DNA from: Planctomycetota bacterium
GTDB taxonomy: Bacteria > Planctomycetota > Phycisphaerae > WQYP01
Direction: 5' to 3'
Length of the DNA: 37,525 nucleotides
Assembly (NCBI GenBank): GCA_021810145.1
Contig: JAJZJL010000035.1
Coordinates: forward strand, 1 to 37,525
Shown here: positions 1 through 8,353 of the stretch, piece by piece
Layout: the number at the start of each line of letters is the position of its first letter
How positions within the stretch are numbered: position 1 is the stretch's first letter
Program-made: the position numbers and the translations under genes
The notes under the pieces: model-generated
What the model saw: the letters and a program-made list of their open reading frames with translations, nothing else
What the model was told of the DNA's origin: nothing
The model's database searches: none

Positions 1-168
1 AAAGACCCGGCCGGGAACTTGACGGCTCATCTAACCGCGGACTGGCATCCGCGCCGGCTTTTGTTGCCGGCAAACTTCCCCGGCACGGAAGAATTCCTGT
101 TCCGTTTGAACTGTCAAAGCGGCCAGCTCCGGCTGGACTGCGTCGGCACAACACAGTCATTGCCATAA
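1..168 (+). CDS. C-terminal end of an unrecognised protein (partial)
   Basis: Frame 1 is open from the first base of the window to a TAA at 166-168 and encodes 55 residues that end in TTQSLP. The start lies outside the window. The peptide has the character of a folded domain end (alternating hydrophobic residues, LFRLNCQSGQLRLDCVG) but I recognise no family. It is on the same strand as recN, 166 bp upstream of it. It could be the end of a neighbouring housekeeping gene; the function is unknown. Confidence 0.5.
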   Translation, partial: KDPAGNLTAHLTADWHPRRLLLPANFPGTEEFLFRLNCQSGQLRLDCVGTTQSLP

Positions 169-289
169 ACCAGTGACCACCAGATGCGCTACAAGCGCCC
201 ATGACCTGGATCATGCAACCTGTATCAGTGGCCTGGTACTTTGATGCCGGAGAGGTTCGGGTTCACGGCTCATACACTTCAGGGCGTGT

Positions 290-305
290 CCGGTTAGAAT
301 ACCGG
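290..305 (+). promoter_or_regulatory. Candidate recN promoter -10 inside an inverted repeat
   Basis: A TAGAAT hexamer at 295-300 sits exactly between the arms CCGGT (290-294) and ACCGG (301-305). It is 35 bp before the recN start. A symmetrical site over a -10 box is what a repressor operator would look like, and recN is part of the SOS response in many bacteria. No good -35 box is visible, so this is only a candidate. Confidence 0.3.
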
Positions 306-334
306 CCTGTGTTTGGCAGAGGTAGTGTTCAATC

Positions 335-2143
335 ATGCTGCGTGAACTGCATATTTCCAATCTGGCCGTCATTGCCGATGCGGTCGTTGAGTTTGATGCC
401 GGCCTGAACTGCTTTACCGGACAGACCGGGGCGGGAAAGTCGCTGGTACTGGGAGCATTGGAACTGCTGCTGGCATTGCGTTCCGGGCAAAACATGCTGC
501 GCGCCGGCGCGGCGGAGGCCAGAATCACGGGCGTATTTGTTATTCAGAACCCGGTTATGCGCCGCCGCCTCGCGGAAATAACCGATCTGCCCCTCGCCGA
601 TGAACCGGAGATTATTCTGGTGCGGCGAATTCATGAATCCGGCCGCACCACAGCCTCCATTAACGGCCAGCCGCTCACCGGATCGATGCTCAAAAACATT
701 GCCGAAACGCTGGTGGATATTCATGGCCAGCATGATGCGCAATATCTGCTCAAGCCGGCCAACCAGCTCGCGCTGCTTGACGACGCCGGACATTCAGGAT
801 CGCTGGCCGCGGAATTCCGCCAGTTGCATCAACAGCGGCGGGAGCTTATGACCCAGGCGCGGGAACTGACGGCTTCGCAAACCCTGCGCCGCCAGCAGAT
901 CGAACTGTATGAATTCCAGTGGCGGGAAATTGATGATGCCAACCCGCAACCGGGTGAATTGGAAGCGCTTGAAGCACGGCATCGGCTGTTAAGCAATATC
1001 GAGAAAATCAAACGTCTGGCCGGCAGTGCGTATGAAGCGCTTTATGAAGATGACGCGGCCATAATAGGCCGGCTGAAAACCGTTACCGCGGTGCTGCTGG
1101 AGGCCGCGGAACTCAATCCTGAATTTATCGCCGCCGCCGGGCAGGTCAAAGACTCCACCATCGCTCTGGATGATGCGGCGTTCACGCTTCGCCGCACACT
1201 GGATCGCCTGGAACTCGACCCGGAGGAATTGGCCGCGGTAACGGATCGGCTCAATGGTCTGAATCGGTTGATCAGCAAATATTGCGGCCTTGGCGGCGGA
1301 CTCGATGAGTTGCTGCAATATCAGGAAAATATCAAGGCCCAGCTCGCGGAACTGAAATCCGCCGATCAAAACTCCGCTGATTGCGATGCGCGCATCGTGG
1401 AACTGGAAAAGCGGTTATCCACCCTCGGCGGCAAGCTTTCACAAAGTCGTCGCAAGGCGGCCGAGATGGTTTTGCCCGGTGTACACCGGCAATTGGCGGA
1501 TTTGGGCATGAAAGAGGCCCGTTTCCATATTGAATTTCTGGCAGCCTCTCCGGCCCCCGGAGCGGAGGGTACCCCCGATGATCCATTTGGTTCGCCCAGC
1601 GGTTTGGAAACCGTGGAATTTATGCTGGCACCCAACCCGGGGCAGCCGGCGCGGCCGCTGCGCAAAATAGCCAGCGGGGGCGAATTATCGCGGGTCATGC
1701 TGGCGATCAAATCCATTCTGGCCGCGTCGGATCGGGTCAGCGTGCTGGTGTTTGATGAAATTGACGCCAACGTGGGGGGACGCATGGGAACCATCATCGG
1801 CGAAAAATTGCGCGACATTGCCGGGCGGCATCAGGTGCTGTGCATTACCCATTTACCGCAGATAGCGGCCTATGCGGATCGACACATCAGCATACGTAAA
1901 ATGGTACACCAGGGTGAAAGCTTTACCTCCGTCAGCACGCTGGCGGGTCAGGAACGCATTGCGGAACTGGCGGAAATGATTACCGGCAAGAACATCACGC
2001 CGACATCCCTGGCGCAGGCGCAGGAACTTCTGGCAATGGCGGAACGCAAAAGCGCCGGATCCAAACCGCCTGAACCGCCGGCCCCGGCAGCACGCGGCAA
2101 GAACAAATCCGCGGTAAAATCCCGAAAACACATTGCGGAGTAA
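335..2143 (+). CDS. recN: DNA repair protein RecN
   Basis: RecN is an SMC-like ATPase that acts at DNA double-strand breaks during recombinational repair in the cytoplasm. The 602-residue length is close to the usual RecN size of about 550-560, with some extra at the end. The N-terminus reads LRELHISNLAVIADAV and is followed by the Walker A motif GQTGAGKS near residue 30. A long charged helical middle (about 160-400) fits the coiled coil. The C-terminal half of the ATPase has the signature ASGGELSRV near residue 446 and the Walker B VLVFDEID, followed by the ITHLPQIAAYAD switch. The last 50 residues are Pro/Ala/Lys-rich and probably disordered. The ATG at 335 matches the family N-terminus. 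The next gene begins close to or overlapping its stop. Confidence 0.96.
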   Translation: MLRELHISNLAVIADAVVEFDAGLNCFTGQTGAGKSLVLGALELLLALRSGQNMLRAGAAEARITGVFVIQNPVMRRRLAEITDLPLADEPEIILVRRIHESGRTTASINGQPLTGSMLKNIAETLVDIHGQHDAQYLLKPANQLALLDDAGHSGSLAAEFRQLHQQRRELMTQARELTASQTLRRQQIELYEFQWREIDDANPQPGELEALEARHRLLSNIEKIKRLAGSAYEALYEDDAAIIGRLKTVTAVLLEAAELNPEFIAAAGQVKDSTIALDDAAFTLRRTLDRLELDPEELAAVTDRLNGLNRLISKYCGLGGGLDELLQYQENIKAQLAELKSADQNSADCDARIVELEKRLSTLGGKLSQSRRKAAEMVLPGVHRQLADLGMKEARFHIEFLAASPAPGAEGTPDDPFGSPSGLETVEFMLAPNPGQPARPLRKIASGGELSRVMLAIKSILAASDRVSVLVFDEIDANVGGRMGTIIGEKLRDIAGRHQVLCITHLPQIAAYADRHISIRKMVHQGESFTSVSTLAGQERIAELAEMITGKNITPTSLAQAQELLAMAERKSAGSKPPEPPAPAARGKNKSAVKSRKHIAE

Positions 2144-2198
2144 TAAACTGAAATCCACCACCGATTATCCCGAATGGGAAGAATCCGACGCCGCGAGC

Positions 2199-3638
2199 AT
2201 GGCTCCGCAGAATCTCCAGCCGCCACTGTCGCAAAAGCCGGATCGACGGTTGGACTTTGTCGGCCAAAACCCGACCGCCGCGCTGGTATTAAAACTGGCC
2301 AGTCCCGCGATTGCCGAGCAGGTGCTCGGTGCCGTGATCGGCCTGACCGATACGGTGATCGCCGGGCATCTGCCGGGCACGGCCAATACCATTGCCGCCG
2401 CCGCGGCCGCGGTGGGCATCATGACCTATCTGCAATGGTTTGCGGGTTTAATGACGGCGGCGTTGGGCGTCGGGGCGACGGCCATTGTGGCGCGGGCTTT
2501 CGGCTCGCGCCGTGTGCGCATGGCCCAGAGGGTCGCCGGCACTTCCGTTGGTGCGGCATTTATCGCCAGCACCATGCTGTCGGTGCTGCTGTATATTTTC
2601 GCCCGGCAGATTTCCTATGGCTGCGGCCTCAGCGGGCTTTCGGCTCATTTCGCCGAGCAATATCTGAAAATTATGGTTATCACCATCAGTCTGCAGACGT
2701 CAGCGCAAATCGGCATGGCGTGCATTCGCGGGGCGGGAGATACCGTTCGCCCGATGGCCATCATGTTCATGGTCACGCTGGTGAATCTGGTGGCGTCCGG
2801 AGCGTTTACCTATGGATGGTTTGGCCTGCCGGCATGGGGCATTCGCGGCGATGCGTTCGGCACCCTGCTGGCCTATCTTACCGGCGGCATCTGTGCTTCG
2901 GTGGTTTTATTTACCGGGCTAAGCCCCATTAAGCTGCGCCTGCGGCATTTGAAAATCATACCGCATATTCTCACGCGGGTGCTGAAAATCGGCATTCCAA
3001 GCTGGGTGGAGGGAGTGCTGCTGTGGGGCGGGCAATTTCTGATTGTGGTTTTTGTCATCAATTCACGAAATGATCCCAACGGCTACCTGCTGGCGGCCCA
3101 CAACGCCGTTTTGCGCATTGAGTCGATTTCCTTTCTGCCCGGCTTCGGTTTTGGCATTGCCGCATCCACGCTGGTGGGGCAATATCTGGGCGCTGGCAAA
3201 CCGGATGCCGCGCGGCAGGCCGGCAAAATCGCCAATATGCTGGCACTGATTACCATGACCGTGCTGGCGTTGCCGATGATCTTCTGTCCCGGTTTTATGC
3301 TTTCGCTGATTGTCAATTCACCGCCGGTAATCAAGGCGGGCTATTGGCCGCTGGTTATCGCGGGCCTGGCCCAGCCGGGTTTTGCGCTGGCCATTGTTCT
3401 CTCCGGCGCGCTGAAAGGGGCCGGTGAAACCGTTCTGCCGATGATCTGCACGGTTTCAGGTATTCTCGTGGTACGTTGGGCGGTGCTGGCCATAGCCCTG
3501 TATTGGCTTGTTTTGCACGGCATTGACCATGAACATCTGCTGGCGGTGTGGGTGGCAATCTGGATTGACCTGAATTACCGGGGAATATTTAACGCCATCG
3601 TATTTATGCGCGGACGCTGGCAGAGCAAAAAAATATGA
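2199..3638 (+). CDS. MATE family multidrug/Na+ antiporter
   Basis: This is a polytopic inner-membrane exporter of the MatE family, which moves drugs or metabolites out in exchange for Na+ or H+. From the ATG at 2199 it has 479 residues with about 12 hydrophobic segments. The two repeated halves are visible: LASPAIAEQVLGAVIGLTDT with GLMTAALGVGATAIVARAFG in the first, and LPGFGFGIAASTLVGQYLGA with GLAQPGFALAIVLSGALKGAG in the second. The frame is open back to a TTG at 2133 that would overlap the end of recN, so an upstream start is possible. No clear ribosome binding site separates the two options. The tight spacing suggests co-transcription with recN. The substrate cannot be told. Confidence 0.9.
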   Translation: MAPQNLQPPLSQKPDRRLDFVGQNPTAALVLKLASPAIAEQVLGAVIGLTDTVIAGHLPGTANTIAAAAAAVGIMTYLQWFAGLMTAALGVGATAIVARAFGSRRVRMAQRVAGTSVGAAFIASTMLSVLLYIFARQISYGCGLSGLSAHFAEQYLKIMVITISLQTSAQIGMACIRGAGDTVRPMAIMFMVTLVNLVASGAFTYGWFGLPAWGIRGDAFGTLLAYLTGGICASVVLFTGLSPIKLRLRHLKIIPHILTRVLKIGIPSWVEGVLLWGGQFLIVVFVINSRNDPNGYLLAAHNAVLRIESISFLPGFGFGIAASTLVGQYLGAGKPDAARQAGKIANMLALITMTVLALPMIFCPGFMLSLIVNSPPVIKAGYWPLVIAGLAQPGFALAIVLSGALKGAGETVLPMICTVSGILVVRWAVLAIALYWLVLHGIDHEHLLAVWVAIWIDLNYRGIFNAIVFMRGRWQSKKI

Positions 3639-3707
3639 TCCACGCGCGCTGGAATTCAATACCGCTGATCGCGGCGGGAAAAGCGGGATATTCCCGGCAC
3701 CGCCGGG

Positions 3708-4061
3708 TTACTGCGGCGGAACCACGCGCCGGGGCACGGCGATATTCATGTGACTGCTGATCTGCGAGGGGTCCAACTGCACAGAATCAAAATCCGGATT
3801 GCCCTGCCCGGACCAGACCCAGATGTTATCGGTATCCAATGATGAAACCCAGAAGCTGAAATGGCCCCTGGTGTTCACCCGGTAATAGTGCCGGGTGAAG
3901 GTGCTGCCCGGGGGCCCGACCGATAATTCCGCGCCGGCGGCTGGAAAACTCGTGCCCTGCCAGGTGGCCATGCCCGCAACGTGCGTACAGCAGGGCAATG
4001 CGCCGCAAAGTGCCAGAAAGGCCAGAGCGCCAAACATGCGGGACACCTGTTTGCTATTCAT
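3708..4061 (-). CDS. Small exported protein of unknown function
   Basis: This 117-residue protein starts with a short polar stretch and a hydrophobic core (MFGALAFLALCGALPCC), a Sec or lipoprotein-type signal peptide. The two cysteines at its end could be a lipidation site, although the residues before them do not fit a standard lipobox well. The mature part is rich in Ser, Gly and aromatic residues (HYYRVNTRGHFSFWVSSLDTD) and looks like a small beta-rich domain. A GGAG sequence lies about 8 bp before the ATG. It follows purD on the same strand after 20 bp, so it is probably the last gene of that operon. I recognise no family. Confidence 0.7.
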   Translation of the reverse strand: MNSKQVSRMFGALAFLALCGALPCCTHVAGMATWQGTSFPAAGAELSVGPPGSTFTRHYYRVNTRGHFSFWVSSLDTDNIWVWSGQGNPDFDSVQLDPSQISSHMNIAVPRRVVPPQ

Positions 4062-4081
4062 GATAAACTCCGGAAGAACGC

Positions 4082-5356
4082 CTATTGCCTTCCGCCGATA
4101 TCCGGACGCAACTGCATGCCCGGGAAGTGAATCCTGCCCGCGGCCGCATACGCCTTGTCACGGGCATCGCGAAGATCCTCACCCAGGGCGCATACGCCCA
4201 GCACGCGGCCGCCGCTGGTAACCAGTTGGCCGTCTTTCATCGTTGTACCGGCGTGAAATACCTGAACATCCGGCATGCCCGCCGCTTCTTGAATTCCTGT
4301 AATCGGCACGCCGCGCACGACCTGATCGTCCGGCTTCCAGCCGTAGCCTTCGCTGGCCAGCACCACACAAACGGCGGTTTGCGGCTTCCAGCGCAGCGTG
4401 ATGCCGTCAAGCTTGCCGTCAATACATGCCAGCATGACTTCCACGAGGTCGGTTTCCAGCCGCATCAGCAGCGGCTGCGCTTCAGGGTCGCCAAAACGGC
4501 AGTTGAATTCGAGCGTTTTGGGGCCGCCGGCGGTCAGCATCAGTCCAATGTAAAGTATGCCGCAATAATCGATTTCATTGCGTTTAAGCGTATCCAGCAG
4601 CGGGACGATGATTTCCCGCTCGGCGCGAGTGAGCAGTTCATCGGTCAGCAACGGTGCCGGGCTGAAGGCACCCATGCCGCCGGTATTCGGTCCGGTATCA
4701 TTTTCGCCGATGCGTTTATGGTCCTGCGCGGCTTCCATCATGTACGCGCTTTGGCCGTCCACAAAGGCCAGCAGCGAAATTTCCGCACCATCGAGGCGTT
4801 CTTCAATGACCACGGTTTGTCCGGCGGGACCGAAGATTTTTTTCTCCATCATGTCACGCACGGCATCCATGGCTTCCACGGGATCGCGGCAGACGATCAC
4901 GCCTTTGCCACGCGCCAGGCCGGCGGCTTTGACCACCAGCGGTTCGGTGCGTGTTTCCACATACGCCAAAGCGGATCGCATATTATTGAAGCTGCGGCCT
5001 TCCGCGGTGGGGATCAGAGCTTCGCGCATAATCTTTTTGGAAAAGCTTTTATCCGCCTCAAGCTGTGCCGCGGCGCGGCGCGGGCCAAATGCGCGAATTT
5101 TCTTTTCTGCCAGCGCATCAACCAGCCCCAGTGCCAGCGGATCTTCCGGTCCAACCACCACCAGATCAACCGCTCGGTCAACCGCCAGCTTGACCAGATC
5201 GGCAATGGCATCGGATTTGATGGGAATTAATTCCCCCAGACTGGCCATTCCGGGGTTTCCGGGGGCGATTAACAGCGTATCGCACAGTGGACTGGATTTT
5301 ATTTTCCAGGCCAGGGCGTGTTCACGCCCGCCGGAACCAATCAGTAGTATCTTCAT
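4082..5356 (-). CDS. purD: Phosphoribosylamine-glycine ligase (GARS)
   Basis: PurD joins glycine to 5-phosphoribosylamine using ATP, the second step of de novo purine synthesis, in the cytoplasm. The 424 residues match the normal length. Family motifs are in order: the N-terminal GSGGREHALAWK, VVGPEDPLALGL, the ATP-grasp loop VVKAAGLARGKGV, the strongly conserved DHKRIGENDTGPNTGGMG, and the metal/ATP-binding EFNCRFGDPEAQ. The C-terminal domain has VLASEGYG and the GGRVLGV motif. It lies 76 bp downstream of leuD on the same strand and 20 bp before a small exported protein. A 381-residue open frame on the opposite strand is only its shadow. Confidence 0.97.
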   Translation of the reverse strand: MKILLIGSGGREHALAWKIKSSPLCDTLLIAPGNPGMASLGELIPIKSDAIADLVKLAVDRAVDLVVVGPEDPLALGLVDALAEKKIRAFGPRRAAAQLEADKSFSKKIMREALIPTAEGRSFNNMRSALAYVETRTEPLVVKAAGLARGKGVIVCRDPVEAMDAVRDMMEKKIFGPAGQTVVIEERLDGAEISLLAFVDGQSAYMMEAAQDHKRIGENDTGPNTGGMGAFSPAPLLTDELLTRAEREIIVPLLDTLKRNEIDYCGILYIGLMLTAGGPKTLEFNCRFGDPEAQPLLMRLETDLVEVMLACIDGKLDGITLRWKPQTAVCVVLASEGYGWKPDDQVVRGVPITGIQEAAGMPDVQVFHAGTTMKDGQLVTSGGRVLGVCALGEDLRDARDKAYAAAGRIHFPGMQLRPDIGGRQ

Positions 5357-5432
5357 CGTAATATCAAGCCTGACAGGAAAATAGGATCAGGGCATACGGC
5401 CGGCCTTGGCAATACTGGCGCGCCCGCGTGCA

Positions 5433-5999
5433 TCAAGCCGGTTTAAGCATTCCGGCCTCGCGCGCGTACTGGAATACGCCGCCGGCTTCAATAATAGGTT
5501 TCACATCGCCGAGGGGTTTAAGCTGGTGGGTGGTATTTCTCGTTACATTGGTCACCAGGCAGTTATCAATATCGACAATCAATTCATCTCCGGTTTGGGT
5601 TTTTTCCACCAACCGCTCGACGGTTTCGCACGGCACAAGATAACCGCCGTTTACACAATTACGAAAGAATATGCGCGCGTAAAATTCCGCCAGCACCACC
5701 CGGGCACCAGCTTCCGCAATGGCAAGCGGGGCATGTTCACGCGACGAACCACAACCGAAGTTTTTTCCGCCCAGCACAATGGCGTAATCGGATTTGAACT
5801 CATTGGGGCGCACAAAGCGCGTATTGCCGCCAGGCAGACCGCTTTGGCCCGCCGGCACGCCATCCATTGCATACATCCCGAAGTACTTGCGTTCTTCGGG
5901 ATCCGATGGGTTATAGCTGAGAAACTTGGCCGGGATAATTTGATCCGTGTCAATATTATCGCCAAGTACAAAGACTTTTCCGCGAATGATCGTCTGCAT
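5433..5999 (-). CDS. leuD: 3-isopropylmalate dehydratase small subunit
   Basis: LeuD is the swivel-domain subunit that works with LeuC to isomerise 2- to 3-isopropylmalate in leucine synthesis. From the ATG at 5999 it has 188 residues and begins MQTIIRGKVFVLGDNIDTDQ, the usual family start. The frame is open 17 codons further up, but that stretch overlaps the upstream small gene and is unlike LeuD. Visible motifs are the IDTDQIIPAKFL loop, NFGCGSSREHAPLAI, and ARIFFRNCVNGG. No leuC is seen next to it, so the large subunit must be encoded elsewhere. It is followed by purD, an unusual pairing that may simply share a transcript. Confidence 0.95.
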   Translation of the reverse strand: MQTIIRGKVFVLGDNIDTDQIIPAKFLSYNPSDPEERKYFGMYAMDGVPAGQSGLPGGNTRFVRPNEFKSDYAIVLGGKNFGCGSSREHAPLAIAEAGARVVLAEFYARIFFRNCVNGGYLVPCETVERLVEKTQTGDELIVDIDNCLVTNVTRNTTHQLKPLGDVKPIIEAGGVFQYAREAGMLKPA

Positions 6000-6022
6000 A
6001 ACATAATTCCGGTAAGCAGGGA

Positions 6023-6103
6023 TTACTGCTGGTGATGCCGTGCCTTCCATTTGGCATGACGTTTCTTACTGCCGATCTTACGGCGGCGACGTGGTTTTGG
6101 CAT
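6023..6103 (-). CDS. Tiny basic ribosomal-like peptide (AURKAIP1/COX24-like, bS22 type)
   Basis: This 26-residue ORF starts with an ATG that has a good AAGGAG ribosome binding site 8 bp upstream and ends in TAA 23 bp before the leuD start. More than half of the residues are Arg, Lys or His, including the run RRRRKIGSKKRHAKWKARH. It resembles the very short bacterial AURKAIP1/COX24-type peptides that bind the small ribosomal subunit, which share an arginine/lysine stretch followed by a KKR-R-H pattern; this is recognition by eye. It is probably the first gene of the minus-strand leuD-purD group. A possible promoter lies near 6158-6186 (TTGACC -35 and a weak TACTTT -10 on the minus strand). Confidence 0.62.
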   Translation of the reverse strand: MPKPRRRRKIGSKKRHAKWKARHHQQ

Positions 6104-6336
6104 AATCACACTCCTTCAATATCCAATACTCGTTTGGCAACTTCGGCCAAGCACTATAAAGTATGGGATTATGGCCCTGCGGTCAAACCGTTTCGACATG
6201 AAATCCGGGGCAACCCGCCGGCGCATGGCGCAAAGCAGGTGGAAGTGCCTGCTGGACGTAAAACGCCTTTGCGGGAATTCAATAGCCGGAGCATGATCGT
6301 AAAGCACCGGGATTCAGATGAGGGAGCGAGTCAATT

Positions 6337-6969
6337 ATGACGCAACGAAAAATTGGGAAAACGGCCGGATCAGCACCAAATGCGGGCCAATTAATCATGT
6401 CGCCGGCCGGCGTTGGGCTGATTATTGCGAGACAACTGGAACATCCACCCCTGTTTGGCGCGTTGTCTACCACGCAATCAAGAAATATATCCCGCGTGCG
6501 GATGGTGGTGGTGCGCGATTTTGATATTCGGACCATGACCCTGCACTCCAGCGCCGATGCTCGAAGTGCCAAAGTCGCACAGCTTCAGGCAAATCTGAGA
6601 AATGAGATTTGCCTCTGGTTGCCGGAACTCGCAACGCAACTGCGGCTGCTGGCATCCTGGCACGTTATCACGCGGGAGGTGGCTGAGCATTCCAAACGTG
6701 ATTTTGTTATCCGGCATAAGCTGTGGCAGCGGCTTGGACCGGAATTACGCCATTTATTTACCGGTGGCCAACCGGGACGTCCGGTGGCCATGTACCGGCG
6801 TGCGCCGGCAGTTGCCCCCCTGCCGGATGACGACCCGGCGGCGCATTTTGCGGTACTGGTGGGGCGGATTGTGGCCATTGATGCGCTGTATCTGGCGGAA
6901 GCAAACCATCAGCGTTATCGCCACCGCCGCATCGCGGACCGATGGGAAACATTAAAAATCAACCCGTAA
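6337..6969 (+). CDS. Hypothetical protein
   Basis: This open frame encodes 210 residues from ATG at 6337 to TAA. The middle is helical and leucine-rich (LRNEICLWLPELATQLRLLASWHVIT), followed by a basic stretch and a Pro/Ala-rich linker. The end (VLVGRIVAIDALYLAEANHQRYRHRR) is again helical. There is no signal peptide or membrane segment. A GGGAG sequence about 14 bp upstream is a little far for a ribosome binding site. A 102-codon open frame upstream ends by overlapping this ATG, but it runs through the promoter region of the minus-strand operon. I recognise no family. It stands alone between the purD operon and a repeat-rich gap. Confidence 0.55.
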   Translation: MTQRKIGKTAGSAPNAGQLIMSPAGVGLIIARQLEHPPLFGALSTTQSRNISRVRMVVVRDFDIRTMTLHSSADARSAKVAQLQANLRNEICLWLPELATQLRLLASWHVITREVAEHSKRDFVIRHKLWQRLGPELRHLFTGGQPGRPVAMYRRAPAVAPLPDDDPAAHFAVLVGRIVAIDALYLAEANHQRYRHRRIADRWETLKINP

Positions 6970-7267
6970 GTTACCGGATTATGGATCCTCCCATTGACCA
7001 TGGTGGCGGGTATTGGCTGCGGGCGACCGGGGGGTAATAAGCCTGAGCACTCATGGCCAATCATAAAATTCTCATGATCCGATTTTCCCTCTCATGGGCA
7101 GACATTACAGATCAGGCCTGCAAGTTCCAACGACTTAAGCGGCTCAGTGCCACTTGCGGATCAACGCATTCGGCCTGGCCGATTGATAAACTCGGGCCAT
7201 GAACGCATGAAAACTTTTCAGCAAAAAGCACGCGATGATTTGCCCTGCCGGGGTTACGTAAAGCGGA

Positions 7268-7312
7268 GCCTGTGACTGCTTCTGCAACATCCAAACGATC
7301 GGTTGCGAACAC
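7268..7312 (+). repeat. 45-bp interspersed repeat, copy 1
   Basis: The segment beginning GCCTGTGACTGCTTCTGCAA matches 36937-36981 in 40 of 45 positions by hand count. A shorter piece of the same element appears reversed at about 8287-8308. It directly follows a TGCCCTGCCGGGGTTACG block that recurs at 12939 inside the end of the giant gene. Its function is unknown. Confidence 0.7.
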
Positions 7313-7356
7313 AATCAGGCGATGCGCAATAAATAGTGAATAAAAAGGATTGGACT

Positions 7357-7409
7357 GCCCCGGCGCGCACGGGGTAAACTCTCTAAGCGGACTGCGCGGA
7401 TACGGGGGG
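7357..7409 (+). repeat. 53-bp interspersed repeat, copy A
   Basis: This block, starting GCCCCGGCGCGCACGGGGTA and ending in ATACGGGGGG, is identical to 8071-8123 over 53 bp. It is nearly the same as 37159-37205, and a shortened form lies at 35060-35095. Inside it CCCCG and CGGGG can pair as a small stem, and CCGC/GCGG may form an outer stem. A palindromic CCCGGCGCGCCGGG and an AACGAGCAA run follow a few bases downstream, as they also do after copy B. Confidence 0.85.
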
Positions 7410-7483
7410 GCGTCAACGAGTCCCGGCGCGCCGGGAAACAACGAGCAACGATTCGCGGCACACGGGACAGGTGCTGAATCTAG

Positions 7484-7990
7484 TGATTAATACTGAATCT
7501 ACTGACCAATACTGCACATACTGGCCAGCCACTGTAATGGTGCCTTCGTGGCGACAAACCTTTTTATTCACAAAGAGGCCGAAAGAAATTACCAACCGCA
7601 AAAGAAGCAAAAGAACGCAAAGAATTGTTCAGGTAATTAAATACTCTTCGTGTCTTTGTGTCGTTGTGGTGGAAAGCGTTTTTTGTTCACAAGGAGGGAG
7701 CAGAGGGCGACTCGGCGAGCAACGACCAACGAACAACGAACAACGAGCAACGGCACGCGGGGACAGGTACTGAAAATACTGTCCAATACTGCATATACTG
7801 ACCAATGCTGATCAATACTGGCCAATACTGTTAACGTGCCGTTGTGGTGCAAACCCCTATTGCAAGATGCTAAATGCCCAGTGCTCAATGCACCCAAGCT
7901 GATTAATCCCGGCAATCTGTGGACAAGGACGTCTTCGTGGCATTAGGCCTTGGGGCTGGAAGGCCTTTTTGTTTTACAAGGAGGAAGCCG
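7484..7990. repeat. Composite ATACTG / TTTGTG / GAGCAACGA simple-repeat block
   Basis: Two tracts rich in AATACTG words (about 7484-7530 and 7770-7835) are each followed by a TTCGTGG or TTGTGGTG stretch with an AAACC or AAAGC block. Further related stretches with TTTTTTGTTCACAAGGAGG lie near 7660-7700 and 7940-7985. AACGAGCAACGACCAACG runs lie between them. Another ATACTG tract occurs at 28848-28886. No reading frame explains the pattern. These are degenerate direct repeats. Confidence 0.65.
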
Positions 7991-8070
7991 AGGGTGCCAC
8001 AATGAATCCCGGCGCGGAGGCGATCTGCGATGGTGAGTTGGATTAGCTTCCTGGCAGGATGGGATGGACC

Positions 8071-8123
8071 GCCCCGGCGCGCACGGGGTAAACTCTCTAA
8101 GCGGACTGCGCGGATACGGGGGG
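8071..8123 (+). repeat. 53-bp interspersed repeat, copy B
   Basis: Identical to copy A at 7357-7409. After it comes CCCGGCGCGCCGGGAAGCAACGAGCAAA and a TTTTGGGTGC block. The same block occurs just before copy C near 37080-37105, so the element is part of a larger alternating pattern. Confidence 0.85.
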
Positions 8124-8309
8124 CAACCGTCAACTATCAACGAATCCCGGCGCGCCGGGAAGCAACGAGCAAATTGGTTTTGGGTGCGGCGCGTACATGC
8201 GATGCCGAGCCGGATTGAGATATGGATTTGACTGATGGTGCCGGTAACGGCAGAGTTAGAAAGCCAAGGATCAGGGTCACAAAGGCCTTGCGGAACCTGT
8301 CACAGGCCC

Positions 8310-8353
8310 CGCAAAGCGCCTTGAAGACCAACGGGCTTGCTGATTTCGGGGCA
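8310..8353 (+). repeat. 44-bp perfect direct repeat, left copy
   Basis: The 44 bases starting CGCAAAGCGCCTTGAAGACC are identical to 12954-12997. The two copies are in direct orientation and bracket the RDD/propeller gene pair. A perfect small hairpin, CCGGCGA and TCGCCGG around one base, follows at 8368-8382. The bases outside the 44-bp block do not match. Confidence 0.9.

Noticed and set aside
4085..5230. 381-codon open frame on the plus strand
   Set aside because: It lies entirely antisense to purD, whose motifs are complete; it is a codon-usage shadow.
6032..6340. 102-codon plus-strand frame ending in an ATGA overlap with the hypothetical gene at 6337
   Set aside because: It covers the tiny basic gene on the other strand and the probable promoter of the leuD operon, and has no ribosome binding site.
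7357..8123. Possible integron attC sites
   Set aside because: The repeat has stems and GGTAAAC-like words, but no proper GTTRRRY/RYYYAAC core pair and no integrase or cassette row.
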